50,985 bases of DNA from Deltaproteobacteria bacterium (GCA_012729055.1 JAAYDW010000084.1:1-50985); one strand, 5' to 3'. Positions 39,557 to 49,755 are shown, counted from the stretch's first letter. Notes: generated from the sequence alone by a model not told the origin. Numbers and translations: made by a program.

Positions 39557-42436
39557 TCATGCCGCCGGAAAGGGCCGGTGGCTTTTCAAAAGTTCGGCGA
39601 ACTGTTCCGGTTTCACCGGCTTGCTGAAATAAAATCCCTGCATCTGATCGCAGGTGTGTTCGTCAAGAAACTTCATCTGCTCCGGGGTTTCCACCCCTTC
39701 GGCAACAACCGTCAGGTTGAGGGTCTTGCCCATAGCGATGATCGCTTCCGCAATGGCCTGGTCCTCCGGGTCGCGGGCGATGTTGCGGATGAAAGACCTG
39801 TCGATTTTCAGCGTATCCACCGGAAAATGTTTGATCTTGGCAAGCGATGAATAGCCGGTGCCGAAATCGTCGATGGCGAGCCGCACGCCCATGTTCTTGA
39901 TCCGGGTGAGCAGTCCGATGATGCGCGACGGATCGTGCATGACCATACTTTCCGTGATTTCCAGCTCCAGGTGCGCGGGATCCAGTCCCGACTCCTGAAG
40001 GGCCTTTTCAATATCCCTGATCAGGTTGCCGTCCGTGAGCTGGCGCAGCGACAGATTGACCGCCATGGAAACCGGAGGCAGCCCCTCGCGCTGCCATGCG
40101 GCATTTTGCGCGCAGGCTTCACTAAGCACCCAGCGGCCGATGGGCACGATCAGGCCCGTTTCCTCGGCGACCGGAATGAACTGCGTGGGCGTGATCTCCC
40201 CCAATTCCGGACTGTGCCAGCGCAGCAGCGCCTCCACGCCGCTGATCGCGCCCGTCTTGAAGTCGCGCTTGGCCTGGTAATGCAGGGACAGTTCGCCCCG
40301 TTCCAGGGCGAAGCGCAGGCGCGTCTCGATATTCAGCCGTTCAGTCGCCTTCGACTTGATCGTCCGGGCGTAAAACTGAAAATTGTTCTTGCCTTCCTCC
40401 TTGGCAAAATACATGGCGATGTCGGCATTCTTCATCAGGGTCTGCTCGTCTTCGCCGTCTTTCGGATAGAGGCTGATGCCCACGCTGGCCGTCACGCGGC
40501 ATTCATCGCCCTGAAGCAGAACGGGTTCCGTGGCGGCCGCCATCACCTTGCGGGCCACCAGGGCGGCGTCGCGCTCCTCGGCGATGTCCTCCACCAGAAT
40601 GACGAATTCGTCCCCGCCCAGACGGGCGACGACATCCATGGCCCGCAGCGTTTGCCGAAACCGCCGGGCGATTTCCTGAAGCAGTTGATCGCCCGCCTCG
40701 TGCCCCAGCGTATCGTTGATGATCTTGAAGCGGTCCAGATCGACAAAGAAAAGGGCGAATTTCGTCCGGTAGCGCTTCGCCGACTGGATGGCGTGATGGA
40801 GCAACTGGCCGAAGAGCATGCGGTTGGGCAGCCCCGTGAGGCCGTCGTGCGTGGCCAGGTACTGGATGCGTTCCTCGTCCTTCTTCCGCTGCGTAACATC
40901 GCGGGCGATTCCCCGGAATCCGACGGGTGTGCCCTGGGCATCCCGGATCAGCGATGCGGAAATCTCATGAAAAGATTTGCTGCCGTCCTTGTGCATGAGT
41001 TCAAAAGCGAAGGCCCGAACCGGCCGGCCGCTCCGGTAGATTTCCACAAAAAGACGGTGCAGCGCCTTGGCGTTCCTTTCATCCGTGAAGATGCTGCCGC
41101 CCCTGCCGATCAGTTCTTCGCGCGGATAGCCGAGATTCCTGCACTCCGCGTCGTTGACAAAGGTAAAACGGCCGGCAAGATCGGTTTCAAAATAACCGTC
41201 TTCCATTTGTTCAATGATGCCGCGGTATCGCTCTTCGGACTGGCGCAGCGCCTCTTCCATCCGTTTGCGCGCGCTGATGTCGCGCGAATTGCCCCGAAAG
41301 CCTGCCGGCCGGCCTTTTTCGTCCCGGATCAGGGACAAAGAAAGTTCGTAGATTCCCAGCGTGCCGTCCTTGTGCCGGACGTGATATTCAAACGCGTTTA
41401 CCTGCCTTCCTGTCTCATAGACCTTACTGAAAACCTCGTACGTCCGGCGGGCCTGTTCCTTGTCCTGCATCTGCTGATTGGAGATCCCGATCAGTTCTTC
41501 CCGCGAATAGCCGAGGTGCCGGGGAATGACGTCATTGACAAACGTGAACTTGCCCGCCAGATCCGTTTCGAAATAGCCGTCCACGATGCTGTCGATGATG
41601 CCGCGGTACCGCGCCTCGCTTTTGCGCAGCGCTTCCCCGGATCGGTGCTGTTCGGTCCTGTCCCGCACAATCCCGCGAAAAGCGACGATCCGGCCGGCGG
41701 CGTCCCGGATCGGCGTGATGGACGTCTCGAGAAAGCGCCGGCTGCCGTCTCCGGCGATGATTTCATAGATTACTTCCTTTTCGGATTGACCGGTGGCGTA
41801 CACTTTGTTGTAGGCGGCAAAGATTTTCCGGGCGTTTTCTTCGTCCATCAGGTCGCGGAAATTTTTCTTCAGGAGCTCCTCGCGGGTTCGCCCCTGAATG
41901 TCGCACAGCGCGTCGTTGAAAAAAATCAGATTGCCCCGCAAATCGAGCTCCGCATAGCCGTCTTCGATGTTCTCCAGGACGGTCCGGTATTTTTCCTCGC
42001 TTTGCACGAGCGAATGCTCGATGGCCTTGCGCTCGGTGATGTCCATGCAGCTGCCGAGCGCCGCGCCCTTTCCCCGGAGGGAAACGGAGGAAACCGTTTC
42101 CAGAATCCACAAGGCCTGACCGTCTTTCCGGTTCAGCCGGTATTCATAAGACGGTTCGGCGCTCTGGCCTTTGAAAATCCGGACCGCGTTTTGGCGGACC
42201 GTCTCGCGATCGTCGGGATGCACCAAATCCAGGGGGTTGCGCCCGATCAGCTCGGCCTCGGAATAGCCGGTAAGCTTCCGGTACAAGGGACTGACGTAAG
42301 CCAGCACGCCGTCCTCAACGATATAGATGCCGACGCCGATGGAGTCGATGATTTCATGAAAAAATTGGGAAAGGTCATTGCGCCCGGATTTGCGTCTGTT
42401 TCCGGAGCCTGTTTTTGCTTTCGATTGAACCGCCAT
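39557..42436 (-). CDS. Multi-PAS diguanylate cyclase/phosphodiesterase (GGDEF-EAL)
   Basis: A 959-residue cytoplasmic protein with no transmembrane segment visible. Four PAS/PAC units span about residues 25-140, 145-262, 270-392 and 397-520. The GGDEF domain (about 522-685) has the intact active motif at 607-611 and an inhibitory-site RxxD at 598-601. The EAL domain (about 700-955) keeps EAL at 735-737, [27 protein letters not shown] and EGVET. It can therefore both make and degrade cyclic di-GMP, with output set by PAS ligands. PAS3 and PAS4 are near-duplicates. It is a single-gene unit. Confidence 0.93.
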   Translation of the reverse strand: MAVQSKAKTGSGNRRKSGRNDLSQFFHEIIDSIGVGIYIVEDGVLAYVSPLYRKLTGYSEAELIGRNPLDLVHPDDRETVRQNAVRIFKGQSAEPSYEYRLNRKDGQALWILETVSSVSLRGKGAALGSCMDITERKAIEHSLVQSEEKYRTVLENIEDGYAELDLRGNLIFFNDALCDIQGRTREELLKKNFRDLMDEENARKIFAAYNKVYATGQSEKEVIYEIIAGDGSRRFLETSITPIRDAAGRIVAFRGIVRDRTEQHRSGEALRKSEARYRGIIDSIVDGYFETDLAGKFTFVNDVIPRHLGYSREELIGISNQQMQDKEQARRTYEVFSKVYETGRQVNAFEYHVRHKDGTLGIYELSLSLIRDEKGRPAGFRGNSRDISARKRMEEALRQSEERYRGIIEQMEDGYFETDLAGRFTFVNDAECRNLGYPREELIGRGGSIFTDERNAKALHRLFVEIYRSGRPVRAFAFELMHKDGSKSFHEISASLIRDAQGTPVGFRGIARDVTQRKKDEERIQYLATHDGLTGLPNRMLFGQLLHHAIQSAKRYRTKFALFFVDLDRFKIINDTLGHEAGDQLLQEIARRFRQTLRAMDVVARLGGDEFVILVEDIAEERDAALVARKVMAAATEPVLLQGDECRVTASVGISLYPKDGEDEQTLMKNADIAMYFAKEEGKNNFQFYARTIKSKATERLNIETRLRFALERGELSLHYQAKRDFKTGAISGVEALLRWHSPELGEITPTQFIPVAEETGLIVPIGRWVLSEACAQNAAWQREGLPPVSMAVNLSLRQLTDGNLIRDIEKALQESGLDPAHLELEITESMVMHDPSRIIGLLTRIKNMGVRLAIDDFGTGYSSLAKIKHFPVDTLKIDRSFIRNIARDPEDQAIAEAIIAMGKTLNLTVVAEGVETPEQMKFLDEHTCDQMQGFYFSKPVKPEQFAELLKSHRPFPAA

Positions 42437-42527
42437 GCCGTCACTCCCGCCCTCATGTCGTTTTCACCCTGACACAAATCCGGGGCATTTTCAACCGCTC
42501 CGGCGCTTTTCTCAGGCGGGCCTCCTT

Positions 42528-43973
42528 TCAGGCGCGCCTGCCGATCTCAGCCCAGCGGCAAAAATTAGAGGCGGCTTTCACTGTCTGTTCGAGCGAGGCA
42601 TAGACCGGAAATCCCGCGGCGGCAAAAGTCTTTTTGAGCAGCAGGTTGTAATGCCGGTCTTCCTCGTCTTCGAGGTACGGGTCCAGGGACACCGTGACCA
42701 AAACGGGTTTTTGCGCGCCGGCCAGCGCCCGGCGCAAGCCTTCGACCATCAATTCGAGCAGTCGCCGCATATGGGCATCGACGTCCCGGCCCAGCACGCG
42801 CCGCAGGTAGCGGAACTGATCGAATTGAAAAACCAGCATGTCGATGCCGGGATCCGCGGCAACGACCCCGATAATGTCGGCGATGTTTCCCTCCGGCTTG
42901 ATGTTGTAGTAAATGGGCCAGGCGTCCAGGGGATTGCCGATGCCGGTTCCGGCCGCCGGAACCAGCGCGCGCAGGGCTTCAACGGTCGCCGCGGCAAACC
43001 GGGGCACGGCAATGCCTGCCTTATGGCACAGATCGGTCTGAATGACGCTGAAGCCGCCGGAATTGGAAATGAGCGCCATCGACCGTCCGGCGGGAAGCGG
43101 CGAGGCTTCCCGGGCAATCAGGACATTGACCATCTCGTCAAAGTTTTCCACCTGCAGAACGCCGCACTGTTTGAAGAAGCCGCGCCAGATGTCCGGGGCG
43201 CCGGCCAGAGACGCGGTGTGCGAAGCGGCGGCGCGCATGCCCTGCTCGGTCATGCCGCCCTTGATGACGACCACCGGCTTCTTCCCTGCCGCGCGCGAAA
43301 GCGCCCGGCAGAGGCGCGGGGCGTTCCGGGTTCCTTCCACGTAAAAGGCGATGATCGACGTATCCGGATCGTCCGCCAGGTAGTCGAGAAAATCGGCGCC
43401 GTCGAGATCGGCGGCGTTCCCGTAGCTCACCACTTTGCTGAAGCGGAGGTTCTTGGTCATGGCGAAATAGGAAAAGGACTCGGCAAAACTGCCGCTTTGC
43501 GCAACGACGCCGATGTGCCCTTCCTCGACAGGAGACTCCGGCACGATGGCCAGGCCCGCTTTCGGACAGTACACGCCGAAGCAGTTGGGGCCGATGAGGC
43601 GGATGCGGCCCCGGGCGATTTTTTTGAGCTCCTCTTCTCTGGCGATGCGCTCGGGCAGGCCCGTTTCGCTGAAGCCGGCCGTGAAGATCTGCGCGACCTT
43701 TACGCCCTTCTCAATGCATTCCTCCAGAATCTTCGGCAGGACCGCGGCAGATACGGCGATGCTCGCGTAATCAACGGGCGCTTCCACGTCCAAAATGCTG
43801 GAGTGGCATTTCCGGCCCAGCACCTCCGTATATTTCGGGTTCACCAGGTAGAGGCGCTCCCGGATTTTCGTTTTCATCTGAGAAAGAGTTGCCAAATCCG
43901 CAGGGGACGCTCCGATCACTGCCATGCCGCGCGGATTAAAGACGGCTTCCAACACGTTTTCTTCCGCTTTCAT
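42528..43973 (-). CDS. NDP-forming acyl-CoA synthetase, alpha subunit only
   Basis: A 481-residue protein matching the alpha half of ADP-forming acetyl-CoA synthetases. Domain 1 is CoA-binding (NPRGMAVIGASPADLATLSQ, LYLVNPKYTEVLG); domains 2 and 5 are succinyl-CoA ligase-like (GPNCFGVYCPKAGLAIVPE, GVVAQSGSFAESFSYF). His252 in MRAAASHTASLAG is at the phosphohistidine position. The ATP-grasp beta subunit, needed to pair ADP or ATP with acyl-CoA, is not fused and not adjacent, so it must be elsewhere or the activity differs. AAGGAGGAA precedes ATG 43973. Confidence 0.87.
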   Translation of the reverse strand: MKAEENVLEAVFNPRGMAVIGASPADLATLSQMKTKIRERLYLVNPKYTEVLGRKCHSSILDVEAPVDYASIAVSAAVLPKILEECIEKGVKVAQIFTAGFSETGLPERIAREEELKKIARGRIRLIGPNCFGVYCPKAGLAIVPESPVEEGHIGVVAQSGSFAESFSYFAMTKNLRFSKVVSYGNAADLDGADFLDYLADDPDTSIIAFYVEGTRNAPRLCRALSRAAGKKPVVVIKGGMTEQGMRAAASHTASLAGAPDIWRGFFKQCGVLQVENFDEMVNVLIAREASPLPAGRSMALISNSGGFSVIQTDLCHKAGIAVPRFAAATVEALRALVPAAGTGIGNPLDAWPIYYNIKPEGNIADIIGVVAADPGIDMLVFQFDQFRYLRRVLGRDVDAHMRRLLELMVEGLRRALAGAQKPVLVTVSLDPYLEDEEDRHYNLLLKKTFAAAGFPVYASLEQTVKAASNFCRWAEIGRRA

Positions 43974-44065
43974 AGATTCCTCCTTAGCGTGCGCCGTAAA
44001 GGGTTCCTCTATCACACGTTGCTCCGCAATTCGAAGAAAATAACGGTCCTTTTTTCAGTTGCGCA

Positions 44066-44094
44066 TTGACATCCGCCGCGCGGACGGATAGCGT
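44066..44094 (+). promoter_or_regulatory. Possible sigma-70 promoter for the methyltransferase
   Basis: TTGACA (44066-44071), 17-base spacer, TAGCGT (44089-44094): exact -35, weak -10. Confidence 0.35.
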
Positions 44095-44114
44095 TCTTGA
44101 TCAAGGAGAAAGCC

Positions 44115-44966
44115 ATGCCGCAAAGCCCCCCTAAAAAACGGACCGCAAAACCGGCCGCAAAAAAAACGCCGCAACCGACTTCCGTAAACGCCGATCCGCG
44201 TTACTGCGGTCTAAAGGACGCCGTGAAGCGCGGCTGGTATAACCTGGCCACCGGCGAACTCTTTGCAGGCTTTCGCGTAACCCGCGACGACGTGGTCCTG
44301 GACGCCGGCTGCGGCGAAGGCAATGCCGTTTTGTTTTGCGCCAGGCAGGGCGCGCACGTCGTCTTTGCGGACGTCGATGAGCGCAAGGTCGCGGCGCTCA
44401 TCGAAAAAGCGTCCCGGACGTCCGCCCGCAAAGTCGAAGGCTTCGTGAGCGGCTGCCTGCCCCTGCCCCTGCCGGACGCTTACGCCACCAGAATCCTGGC
44501 CACGGAAATGCTGGAGCATACCGCAGACCCGGCGGCCATTCTTGCCGAGCTTGTGCGCGTGGGAAAATCCGGCGCAAAGTACCTCATCACGGTGCCCGAC
44601 GCCCGTTCGGAAAGGTTACAGGAGCCGGTGGCGCATCCGGTTTATTTTTCTCCGCCCAACCACATTCAAATTTTCGACCGGGAGCGGTTCACCGGCCTGG
44701 TGGAAAATGCGGGACTTGCCGTGGAACGCTGCGAGACGTGGGGATTTTACTGGACCGTTTTCATGTCGCTGTACTGGCTTGTCCGCCGAAACGACAAGAT
44801 GAGCGGCGCCGTCCTGGACCAGATCGGCCCGCCCTACCATCCGGTTTTGCAAAGCTGGGCCGACACGTGGGCGCAGGTCATGGAGCTTCCCGGCGCGGAA
44901 ACCCTCATGGAATCCTTCGACCGGTTTCTGCCCAAAACCCAGGCCATCATCGCGTCCAAGCCCTGA
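44115..44966 (+). CDS. SAM-dependent class I methyltransferase
   Basis: A 283-residue protein. After a lysine-, proline- and alanine-rich tail (about 25 residues) comes a Rossmann methyltransferase: VVLDAGCGEGNAVLF is motif I, VVFADVDERK the acidic residue that binds the SAM ribose, and TRILATEMLEHTADP the post-motif region of Methyltransf_11 proteins. A C-terminal part (about 180-283) contains FSPPNHIQIFDRERFTGLVE, as in several lipid- or quinone-type methyltransferases; substrate unknown. AAGGAG precedes ATG 44115. Confidence 0.85.
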   Translation: MPQSPPKKRTAKPAAKKTPQPTSVNADPRYCGLKDAVKRGWYNLATGELFAGFRVTRDDVVLDAGCGEGNAVLFCARQGAHVVFADVDERKVAALIEKASRTSARKVEGFVSGCLPLPLPDAYATRILATEMLEHTADPAAILAELVRVGKSGAKYLITVPDARSERLQEPVAHPVYFSPPNHIQIFDRERFTGLVENAGLAVERCETWGFYWTVFMSLYWLVRRNDKMSGAVLDQIGPPYHPVLQSWADTWAQVMELPGAETLMESFDRFLPKTQAIIASKP

Positions 44967-45020
44967 TTGCCTGCTCCGTCCCGCGATTTTATTGAAAAGA
45001 AAACTGCCACCCTGATTTTT

Positions 45021-45049
45021 TTGACAGTCGTGGGCGTTTGCCTTGCTAT
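45021..45049 (+). promoter_or_regulatory. Possible sigma-70 promoter for the small ORF and DUF488 gene
   Basis: TTGACA (45021-45026), 17-base spacer, TGCTAT (45044-45049). The -35 is exact, the -10 is poor. Confidence 0.35.
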
Positions 45050-45108
45050 TCGCGCCACGACGCTTTATAAGATCTGAAAATTTTACCCAAAAGCATCCGG
45101 CACACACA

Positions 45109-45243
45109 ATGGATGATCAAAAGCTTCTGGAGAAATACCGCGCCCTGACGGCTGAAAACGAACTCCTGAAAAAGGAAAACGCCCGGCTCAAAGCGCATAT
45201 TCGAAGAACAACTGCAAAAATATTTTGGTTTCACTACGTTTAA
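45109..45243 (+). CDS. Tiny coiled-coil protein (44 residues), possibly a remnant
   Basis: MDDQKLLEKYRALTAENELL is the start of a predicted leucine-rich coiled coil that continues with heptads of Leu/Glu/Lys to about residue 32, then ends FWFHYV. No known family is recognised. No clear ribosome-binding site precedes ATG 45109. Longer proteins often begin with a coiled coil of this composition, so this could be the start of a truncated gene. It ends three bases before the DUF488 start, which suggests translational coupling. Confidence 0.45.
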   Translation: MDDQKLLEKYRALTAENELLKKENARLKAHIRRTTAKIFWFHYV

Positions 45244-45246
45244 ACC

Positions 45247-45873
45247 ATGAAAGAGTTGCTCACCATCGGACATTCGGTTCATACCGTTGAAACGTTTATA
45301 GAGTTGCTCAAGCGGCATGACGTCAACGCCCTGTGCGATGTCCGGTCCAGCCCTTACAGCCGCTATTCGTCGCAATTCAATCGTGAATCGATAAAAGAAG
45401 ACGTCTTGAAGCGCGGCATCGCCTACATCTACCTCGGCGCTGAACTGGGGCCTCGAAGTTCCGATCCATCCTGCTATGTAAACGGCAAGGTCCAATATCA
45501 ACGCCTGGCCGAAAAAGAAATTTTTCAGCAGGGGCTCGCCCGTCTGCGCAAGGGTATCGAGCATTATCGCGTTGCTCTCATGTGCGCGGAGAAGGATCCG
45601 CTCATGTGCCACCGGATGCTGCTCATCTGCCGCCATCTGCGAGGAGAGAACATCCATGTCCGGCATATTCTGGAAGACGGATCGCTGGAAGACAACCGCG
45701 ACACGGAACAGCGTCTGATGAAACTTTTAAAAATCGACCCTGCGGATCTTTATTCTACCGGTGAGGAACAAATTGAGCGCGCCTACGATCTGCAGGGGGA
45801 CAAAATCGCCTATATTTTGCCGGAAGGACGGCAACCGGCAAAAAAGCCCCGGGAAGCCGGTAATCAGTTATAA
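45247..45873 (+). CDS. DUF488 domain protein
   Basis: A 208-residue protein with the family hallmarks TIGHSVHTVETFIELLKRHD, LCDVRSSPYSRYS and CAEKDPLMCHRMLLICRHL. The conserved cysteine and histidine of CAEKDPxxCHR may form a metal or nucleotide site. DUF488 proteins are of unknown function; some are linked to DNA repair or restriction-type neighbourhoods. It lies 3 bases after the small coiled-coil ORF and converges with sbcC, 2 bases away. Confidence 0.85.
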   Translation: MKELLTIGHSVHTVETFIELLKRHDVNALCDVRSSPYSRYSSQFNRESIKEDVLKRGIAYIYLGAELGPRSSDPSCYVNGKVQYQRLAEKEIFQQGLARLRKGIEHYRVALMCAEKDPLMCHRMLLICRHLRGENIHVRHILEDGSLEDNRDTEQRLMKLLKIDPADLYSTGEEQIERAYDLQGDKIAYILPEGRQPAKKPREAGNQL

Positions 45874-45875
45874 AA

Positions 45876-48800
45876 TCAACCGCGCGAGCAGCCGGGGCCG
45901 GAAAGCGAACTGCGTCCGCCTGATTGAGGCGTCACCGTCATCTGCGTGCCGATGCGTTCTTTAAGCGCGAGGACATGGGAAATAACGCCGATGAGCTTGC
46001 CGTCCTGCTGCAACTCCGACAGGGTGTCGAGCGCCGTTTCCAGCGCGTCGTCATCGAGCGTTCCGAATCCTTCATCCAGAAACAGCGAATCCACCCGGAC
46101 ATTGCGGCTCGCCATCCGGGAAAGCCCCAGAGCCAGCGCCAGACTGACGATAAAACTTTCGCCGCCGGAGAGGTTCTTCGTCGAGCGCACTTCGCCTGCC
46201 TGGTAATTATCGATGACATTGAGTTCCAGCGGTTCGACGGCATCGCGCACCAGCAGATAGCGGTCCGTCATTTTCTGAAGCTGACGGTTGGCGTGCGCCG
46301 TCATCATTTCAAACGTCAGGCCCTGCGCAAAATTGCGGAATTTCTTGCCGTCGGCGGACCCGATGAGCTCCCGCAGCGTTTGCCAGCGCAGGCATTCCTT
46401 TTTTTGCGCTTCAATCTCATGAAGACGGCTCTGCCGCTTTTCTTTTTGCAGACGATTATCTGCAAGGCTTTTTGCGTCGGCGCCGATCTCCTGCCGGATC
46501 TGCTTCAATTCTGATTCGGAGCCCGCAATCTTTTCTTTCAGCGATTCTGCCGACTGGTCGCTTAGTTGACCGGCCCGCTGCACCGCCAACGCTTCTGATT
46601 TGTCTTTTTTTCGGGCCTCAAGCTGAACTTTTTCTTCGAGCAGCGATTTTTCTTGAACTTCAAGCGCCTCACATTGATCCGCAGGCAGACGGGAAGAAAG
46701 GAAATCCGCCTCGTCTTTAAATCCGGATTTTCTTATTCCGTCGCAAAGCGCCAATTCCGGTTTGGTGAGTTCTGCCGCCCTGCGCTCCAGATTGCCCGTC
46801 AGAACATTTTGCCTCTCTTGCAACGCGGCAATTTCGCTTTCCAGCGCGCTCGATGCTTCGATCTTTTTTTTCAGCGCCTCTTCCGCCTGCAAGACGGCAT
46901 CGGCCAGACGCTTTTCTTCCGTATCCGGGTTTTTATCGCCGAACAACTCCCGGCGGCAAGCGGACAGTTCACCATTGTCAGCAGCCAAAGCGTTGCGCTC
47001 ATCGCTTCTTGCGGTCATGTCTTTTCCAAGACTTTCCAGAAGAGCCGAATCCCTGCCTATTGCGGCATTGAGCTCGCCGATTCTTTTCTCAAGTGTCCCT
47101 TTTTCCTTTTGCCTGTCTTCCCATATTCGCTTGCGTCCGGTCAGTTCGCTGATAACGGCGGAGGCAACCGGCGGGAGTTCCGTAATCCCGAAAGGCGCAA
47201 CGTCGCCCAGCGCCGTCAAACGGGCCTTTTCAACATCTGCGCTCGCTGCGTCGCACGCGTCGGTCAGCCTCCGGATTTCATTTGCAACCGTTTCCAGTTG
47301 ATATGCCGCTTCCCGAAGCGCGTTTTCTGACGCTTCAGCCTTTACCCGCAACTTTTCCAACTCCGCCCGGCCGGTTTTTTCCTGATTGCTTTTCTCCTCG
47401 GCGGCTCCAACAATGGCGGAAGTTTCGGCAATGCCCGCCTGAACCTTTGCCAGCTCGTCTTTCACGCCGGCGGCGCGTTTTTCAATCGTCGCGGGCAGAC
47501 TCAGGACCTGCAATTCCCGGGCGCATTGCCCTTCATGGATTTCCAGACTCGCTTGCTTTTCAGCGATGTCCTTTTCTACATGTCCCAATCCTGCATCTTT
47601 TTTCGCCAGATCGGTTTCCAGTTTTGCCAGTTGAGCGGAGACTTTCTTGAATTCCGCCTTCAATTTTTTCAGCTCTGCCTCGCCCTGGTTTAATTTCGGA
47701 ACATTTCCCCGGGCAAACGGATGATCGGTTGCCCCGCAGAGCGGACAGGGCTTGCCGTCCTCCAGGCGCTTTCTTTCTTCCTCCAGCTCCCGGATGCGGG
47801 CAAAGAGAGCAACCTGCGTTTCCAGATTTTCTGCGTCTTTTTCGCAAGCCGACTTCCGGAGGGTTGCTTCTTTGGCATCGGCCAGCAACCGTTCACGTTC
47901 CGCCTGCAATGTTTTTCGCTCACCGGTCAGGCCCTCCAGCGTTTTTTGCAGAGCGTCGATTTGCAAAAGACGGTCATGGACTTGAAGCAGCAGCCTGCTT
48001 CGTTCCCGCAGGGTATCGAGATCGTTTCGCCACTGGCCCGGTTCGCGGCCTTGAAGGAGAACGTGAAGATCTTTTGCCAACGCACTCAGCGCCGTCTGTT
48101 TCTTTTCGAACTCCGTGCGGAATTTTTTATGCTCGTCCTGAAGTATTTTGAAAGCGGCCGCGGCTTTTTCTTTCTTGCCTTCCGCGGCGGACACATCCTT
48201 GCCGATCTTTCCGCGCTTGACTTCAGCTTCGCCAAGCGCTGCAAAGGATTTCAAAATACCGGAAAGATGAACGGTCAGCGCCTCGTCCGCCGCATGCTCT
48301 GCCTGATAAGCGCAAACAGCATCCAGATCTTTCTGTGACTGCTTCAGCGCCTCGCAGGTTTTCCCGATGCCGTCTTGAAAGCTTTTGACCTGTCTGCCCA
48401 TGGCGGCCAGCGCCTTAGCCGCTTCATCGAGCTGCTTTTTCTTTTCAGCCAGACGCGCATCGAGCTCGCGCACTTTTTTAAGCGTTTCGGCCTGCGCCGC
48501 CTGCCCGGTCCTGATTTCCTGGAGACCTTGCGCCGCCTGATCTCTTGCCGCTTGGGCTTCGGCTATGGCTTTTTCTCTGTCCGGTAAAAGCGCCTTTGTT
48601 TTTTCCAGAGCGTTGACATCCGCTTCCTGCTGGCGGCGAAGCGCGGCAACTTCCTTGTACGCGCCTTCCAGCAGAAAAGCCCGGCGGGCTTTATCCAGCT
48701 TGGCCGCTTCCGGTTCAAACGCGACCCGGCGGCGCTCCCATTCCTGCGTTTTGCTCTCCAGAACAGCAAGTTCCTTCTCAAGCGCGGTTATGCCTTCCAC

Positions 48801-49544
48801 CCAGGCCAGCGCCCGCCGCAAAACGGTCAACTTCTCCGCCGTTGCGTTTTCGCGGGTTTGCTTTTCCTGAAGCCCAGTGGAAATCTGCGCTTCCTCCTCG
48901 TCCGTTAAAATCTTTACGCCCTGGAGTTCGGCCTGCAGCAAATCGAGCTTCTCCGATTCGTTGCGACTGCGCTCGTGAACTTTAATCGAAATGGTGCTGT
49001 AAATCTCCGTTCCGGTGATCTGCTCCAGAATCGGCGAGCGCTTATCGGGCGTCGCCGAAAGAAACGCTGCAAAGCCGCCCTGGGCCAGAAGCATCGAACG
49101 GGTAAAGCGGTCAAAATCCATGCCCGTCACCTTTTCGACCATCCCGGCAACAGCTGTCAGTTTATTCTCCAGAATTTCTCCGGTTTGGATGTTTGCGATT
49201 TCGTGCTTTGCAGGCTGCAATTCCCCATCCGGTTTTTTCCGGGCGCGATGCTGGCTCCAGTGGCAGCGGTAACGGCCCTTTTGCGTTTCGAAGGTGACTT
49301 CGGCAAAACAAACACCGGCCTGGCGCGACATGATCTCATTGGTGGTTTTGGTAACCTTGTCCAGGCGCGGCGTCCGGCCATAGAGCGCAAGACTGATCGC
49401 GTCCAGAATCGTCGTCTTGCCCGATCCGGTAGGGCCGGTTATCGCAAAGATGCCGCCGGAGGCATACTCGGGATGCGTCAGATCGATCTGCCACTGTCCG
49501 GCCAGCGAATTGAGATTTTGAAAGCGAATGTTCAGTATTTTCAT
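45876..49544 (-). CDS. sbcC: Exonuclease subunit SbcC (Rad50-like ATPase)
   Basis: A 1222-residue SMC-like protein. The N-terminal ATPase half has Walker A GPTGSGKTT (37-45). Long coiled coils (about 190-590 and 620-1010) flank the zinc hook GKPCPLCGATDHP near residue 600. The C-terminal half carries the ABC signature LSGGESFIVSLALALG (about 1126) and Walker B/D-loop LFLDEGFGTLD (about 1157). With SbcD it cuts DNA hairpins and processes double-strand breaks. It follows sbcD with a 211-base gap, wider than is usual for this pair. Start ATG 49544 has a weak ribosome-binding site. Confidence 0.95.
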   Translation of the reverse strand: MKILNIRFQNLNSLAGQWQIDLTHPEYASGGIFAITGPTGSGKTTILDAISLALYGRTPRLDKVTKTTNEIMSRQAGVCFAEVTFETQKGRYRCHWSQHRARKKPDGELQPAKHEIANIQTGEILENKLTAVAGMVEKVTGMDFDRFTRSMLLAQGGFAAFLSATPDKRSPILEQITGTEIYSTISIKVHERSRNESEKLDLLQAELQGVKILTDEEEAQISTGLQEKQTRENATAEKLTVLRRALAWVEGITALEKELAVLESKTQEWERRRVAFEPEAAKLDKARRAFLLEGAYKEVAALRRQQEADVNALEKTKALLPDREKAIAEAQAARDQAAQGLQEIRTGQAAQAETLKKVRELDARLAEKKKQLDEAAKALAAMGRQVKSFQDGIGKTCEALKQSQKDLDAVCAYQAEHAADEALTVHLSGILKSFAALGEAEVKRGKIGKDVSAAEGKKEKAAAAFKILQDEHKKFRTEFEKKQTALSALAKDLHVLLQGREPGQWRNDLDTLRERSRLLLQVHDRLLQIDALQKTLEGLTGERKTLQAERERLLADAKEATLRKSACEKDAENLETQVALFARIRELEEERKRLEDGKPCPLCGATDHPFARGNVPKLNQGEAELKKLKAEFKKVSAQLAKLETDLAKKDAGLGHVEKDIAEKQASLEIHEGQCARELQVLSLPATIEKRAAGVKDELAKVQAGIAETSAIVGAAEEKSNQEKTGRAELEKLRVKAEASENALREAAYQLETVANEIRRLTDACDAASADVEKARLTALGDVAPFGITELPPVASAVISELTGRKRIWEDRQKEKGTLEKRIGELNAAIGRDSALLESLGKDMTARSDERNALAADNGELSACRRELFGDKNPDTEEKRLADAVLQAEEALKKKIEASSALESEIAALQERQNVLTGNLERRAAELTKPELALCDGIRKSGFKDEADFLSSRLPADQCEALEVQEKSLLEEKVQLEARKKDKSEALAVQRAGQLSDQSAESLKEKIAGSESELKQIRQEIGADAKSLADNRLQKEKRQSRLHEIEAQKKECLRWQTLRELIGSADGKKFRNFAQGLTFEMMTAHANRQLQKMTDRYLLVRDAVEPLELNVIDNYQAGEVRSTKNLSGGESFIVSLALALGLSRMASRNVRVDSLFLDEGFGTLDDDALETALDTLSELQQDGKLIGVISHVLALKERIGTQMTVTPQSGGRSSLSGPGCSRG

Positions 49545-49564
49545 GGACTGCCCCTAAGAAACTT

Positions 49565-49670
49565 CCCCGCCCCTGGGCGGGGATTGAGGGAAGGGGGAAG
49601 ACCTTGTTTTTCACCCTCCCCCTGCCCCTCCCACGTGTGCCCTTCAGGGTATCGAGGGAGGGGAGATTAC
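49565..49670. repeat. GC-rich inverted repeats between sbcD and sbcC
   Basis: CCCCGCC (49565-49571) faces GGCGGGG (49576-49582). A second pair, CCCCTCCC near 49624-49631 and GGGAGGGG near 49656-49663, encloses a segment with CACGTG. The tracts are C-rich on one strand, and the segment resembles dispersed repetitive intergenic elements. No gene is present in the 211-base gap. Confidence 0.5.
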
Positions 49671-49755
49671 GTTTCTCCCATTAATAGCTCTGTGCACAGC
49701 ATCCGGTAAATTGCCCGCAAGGACATTACAACACAGTCACCTGATGGGCAGGAGG

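Noticed and set aside
39935-42472. An 845-codon open frame on the plus strand opposite the GGDEF-EAL gene
   Set aside because: It is the complement of a clearly conserved multidomain gene; its translation is low-complexity and matches no family.
42435-44069. A 544-codon plus-strand frame opposite the acyl-CoA synthetase gene
   Set aside because: Antisense of a conserved protein, with no recognisable motif.
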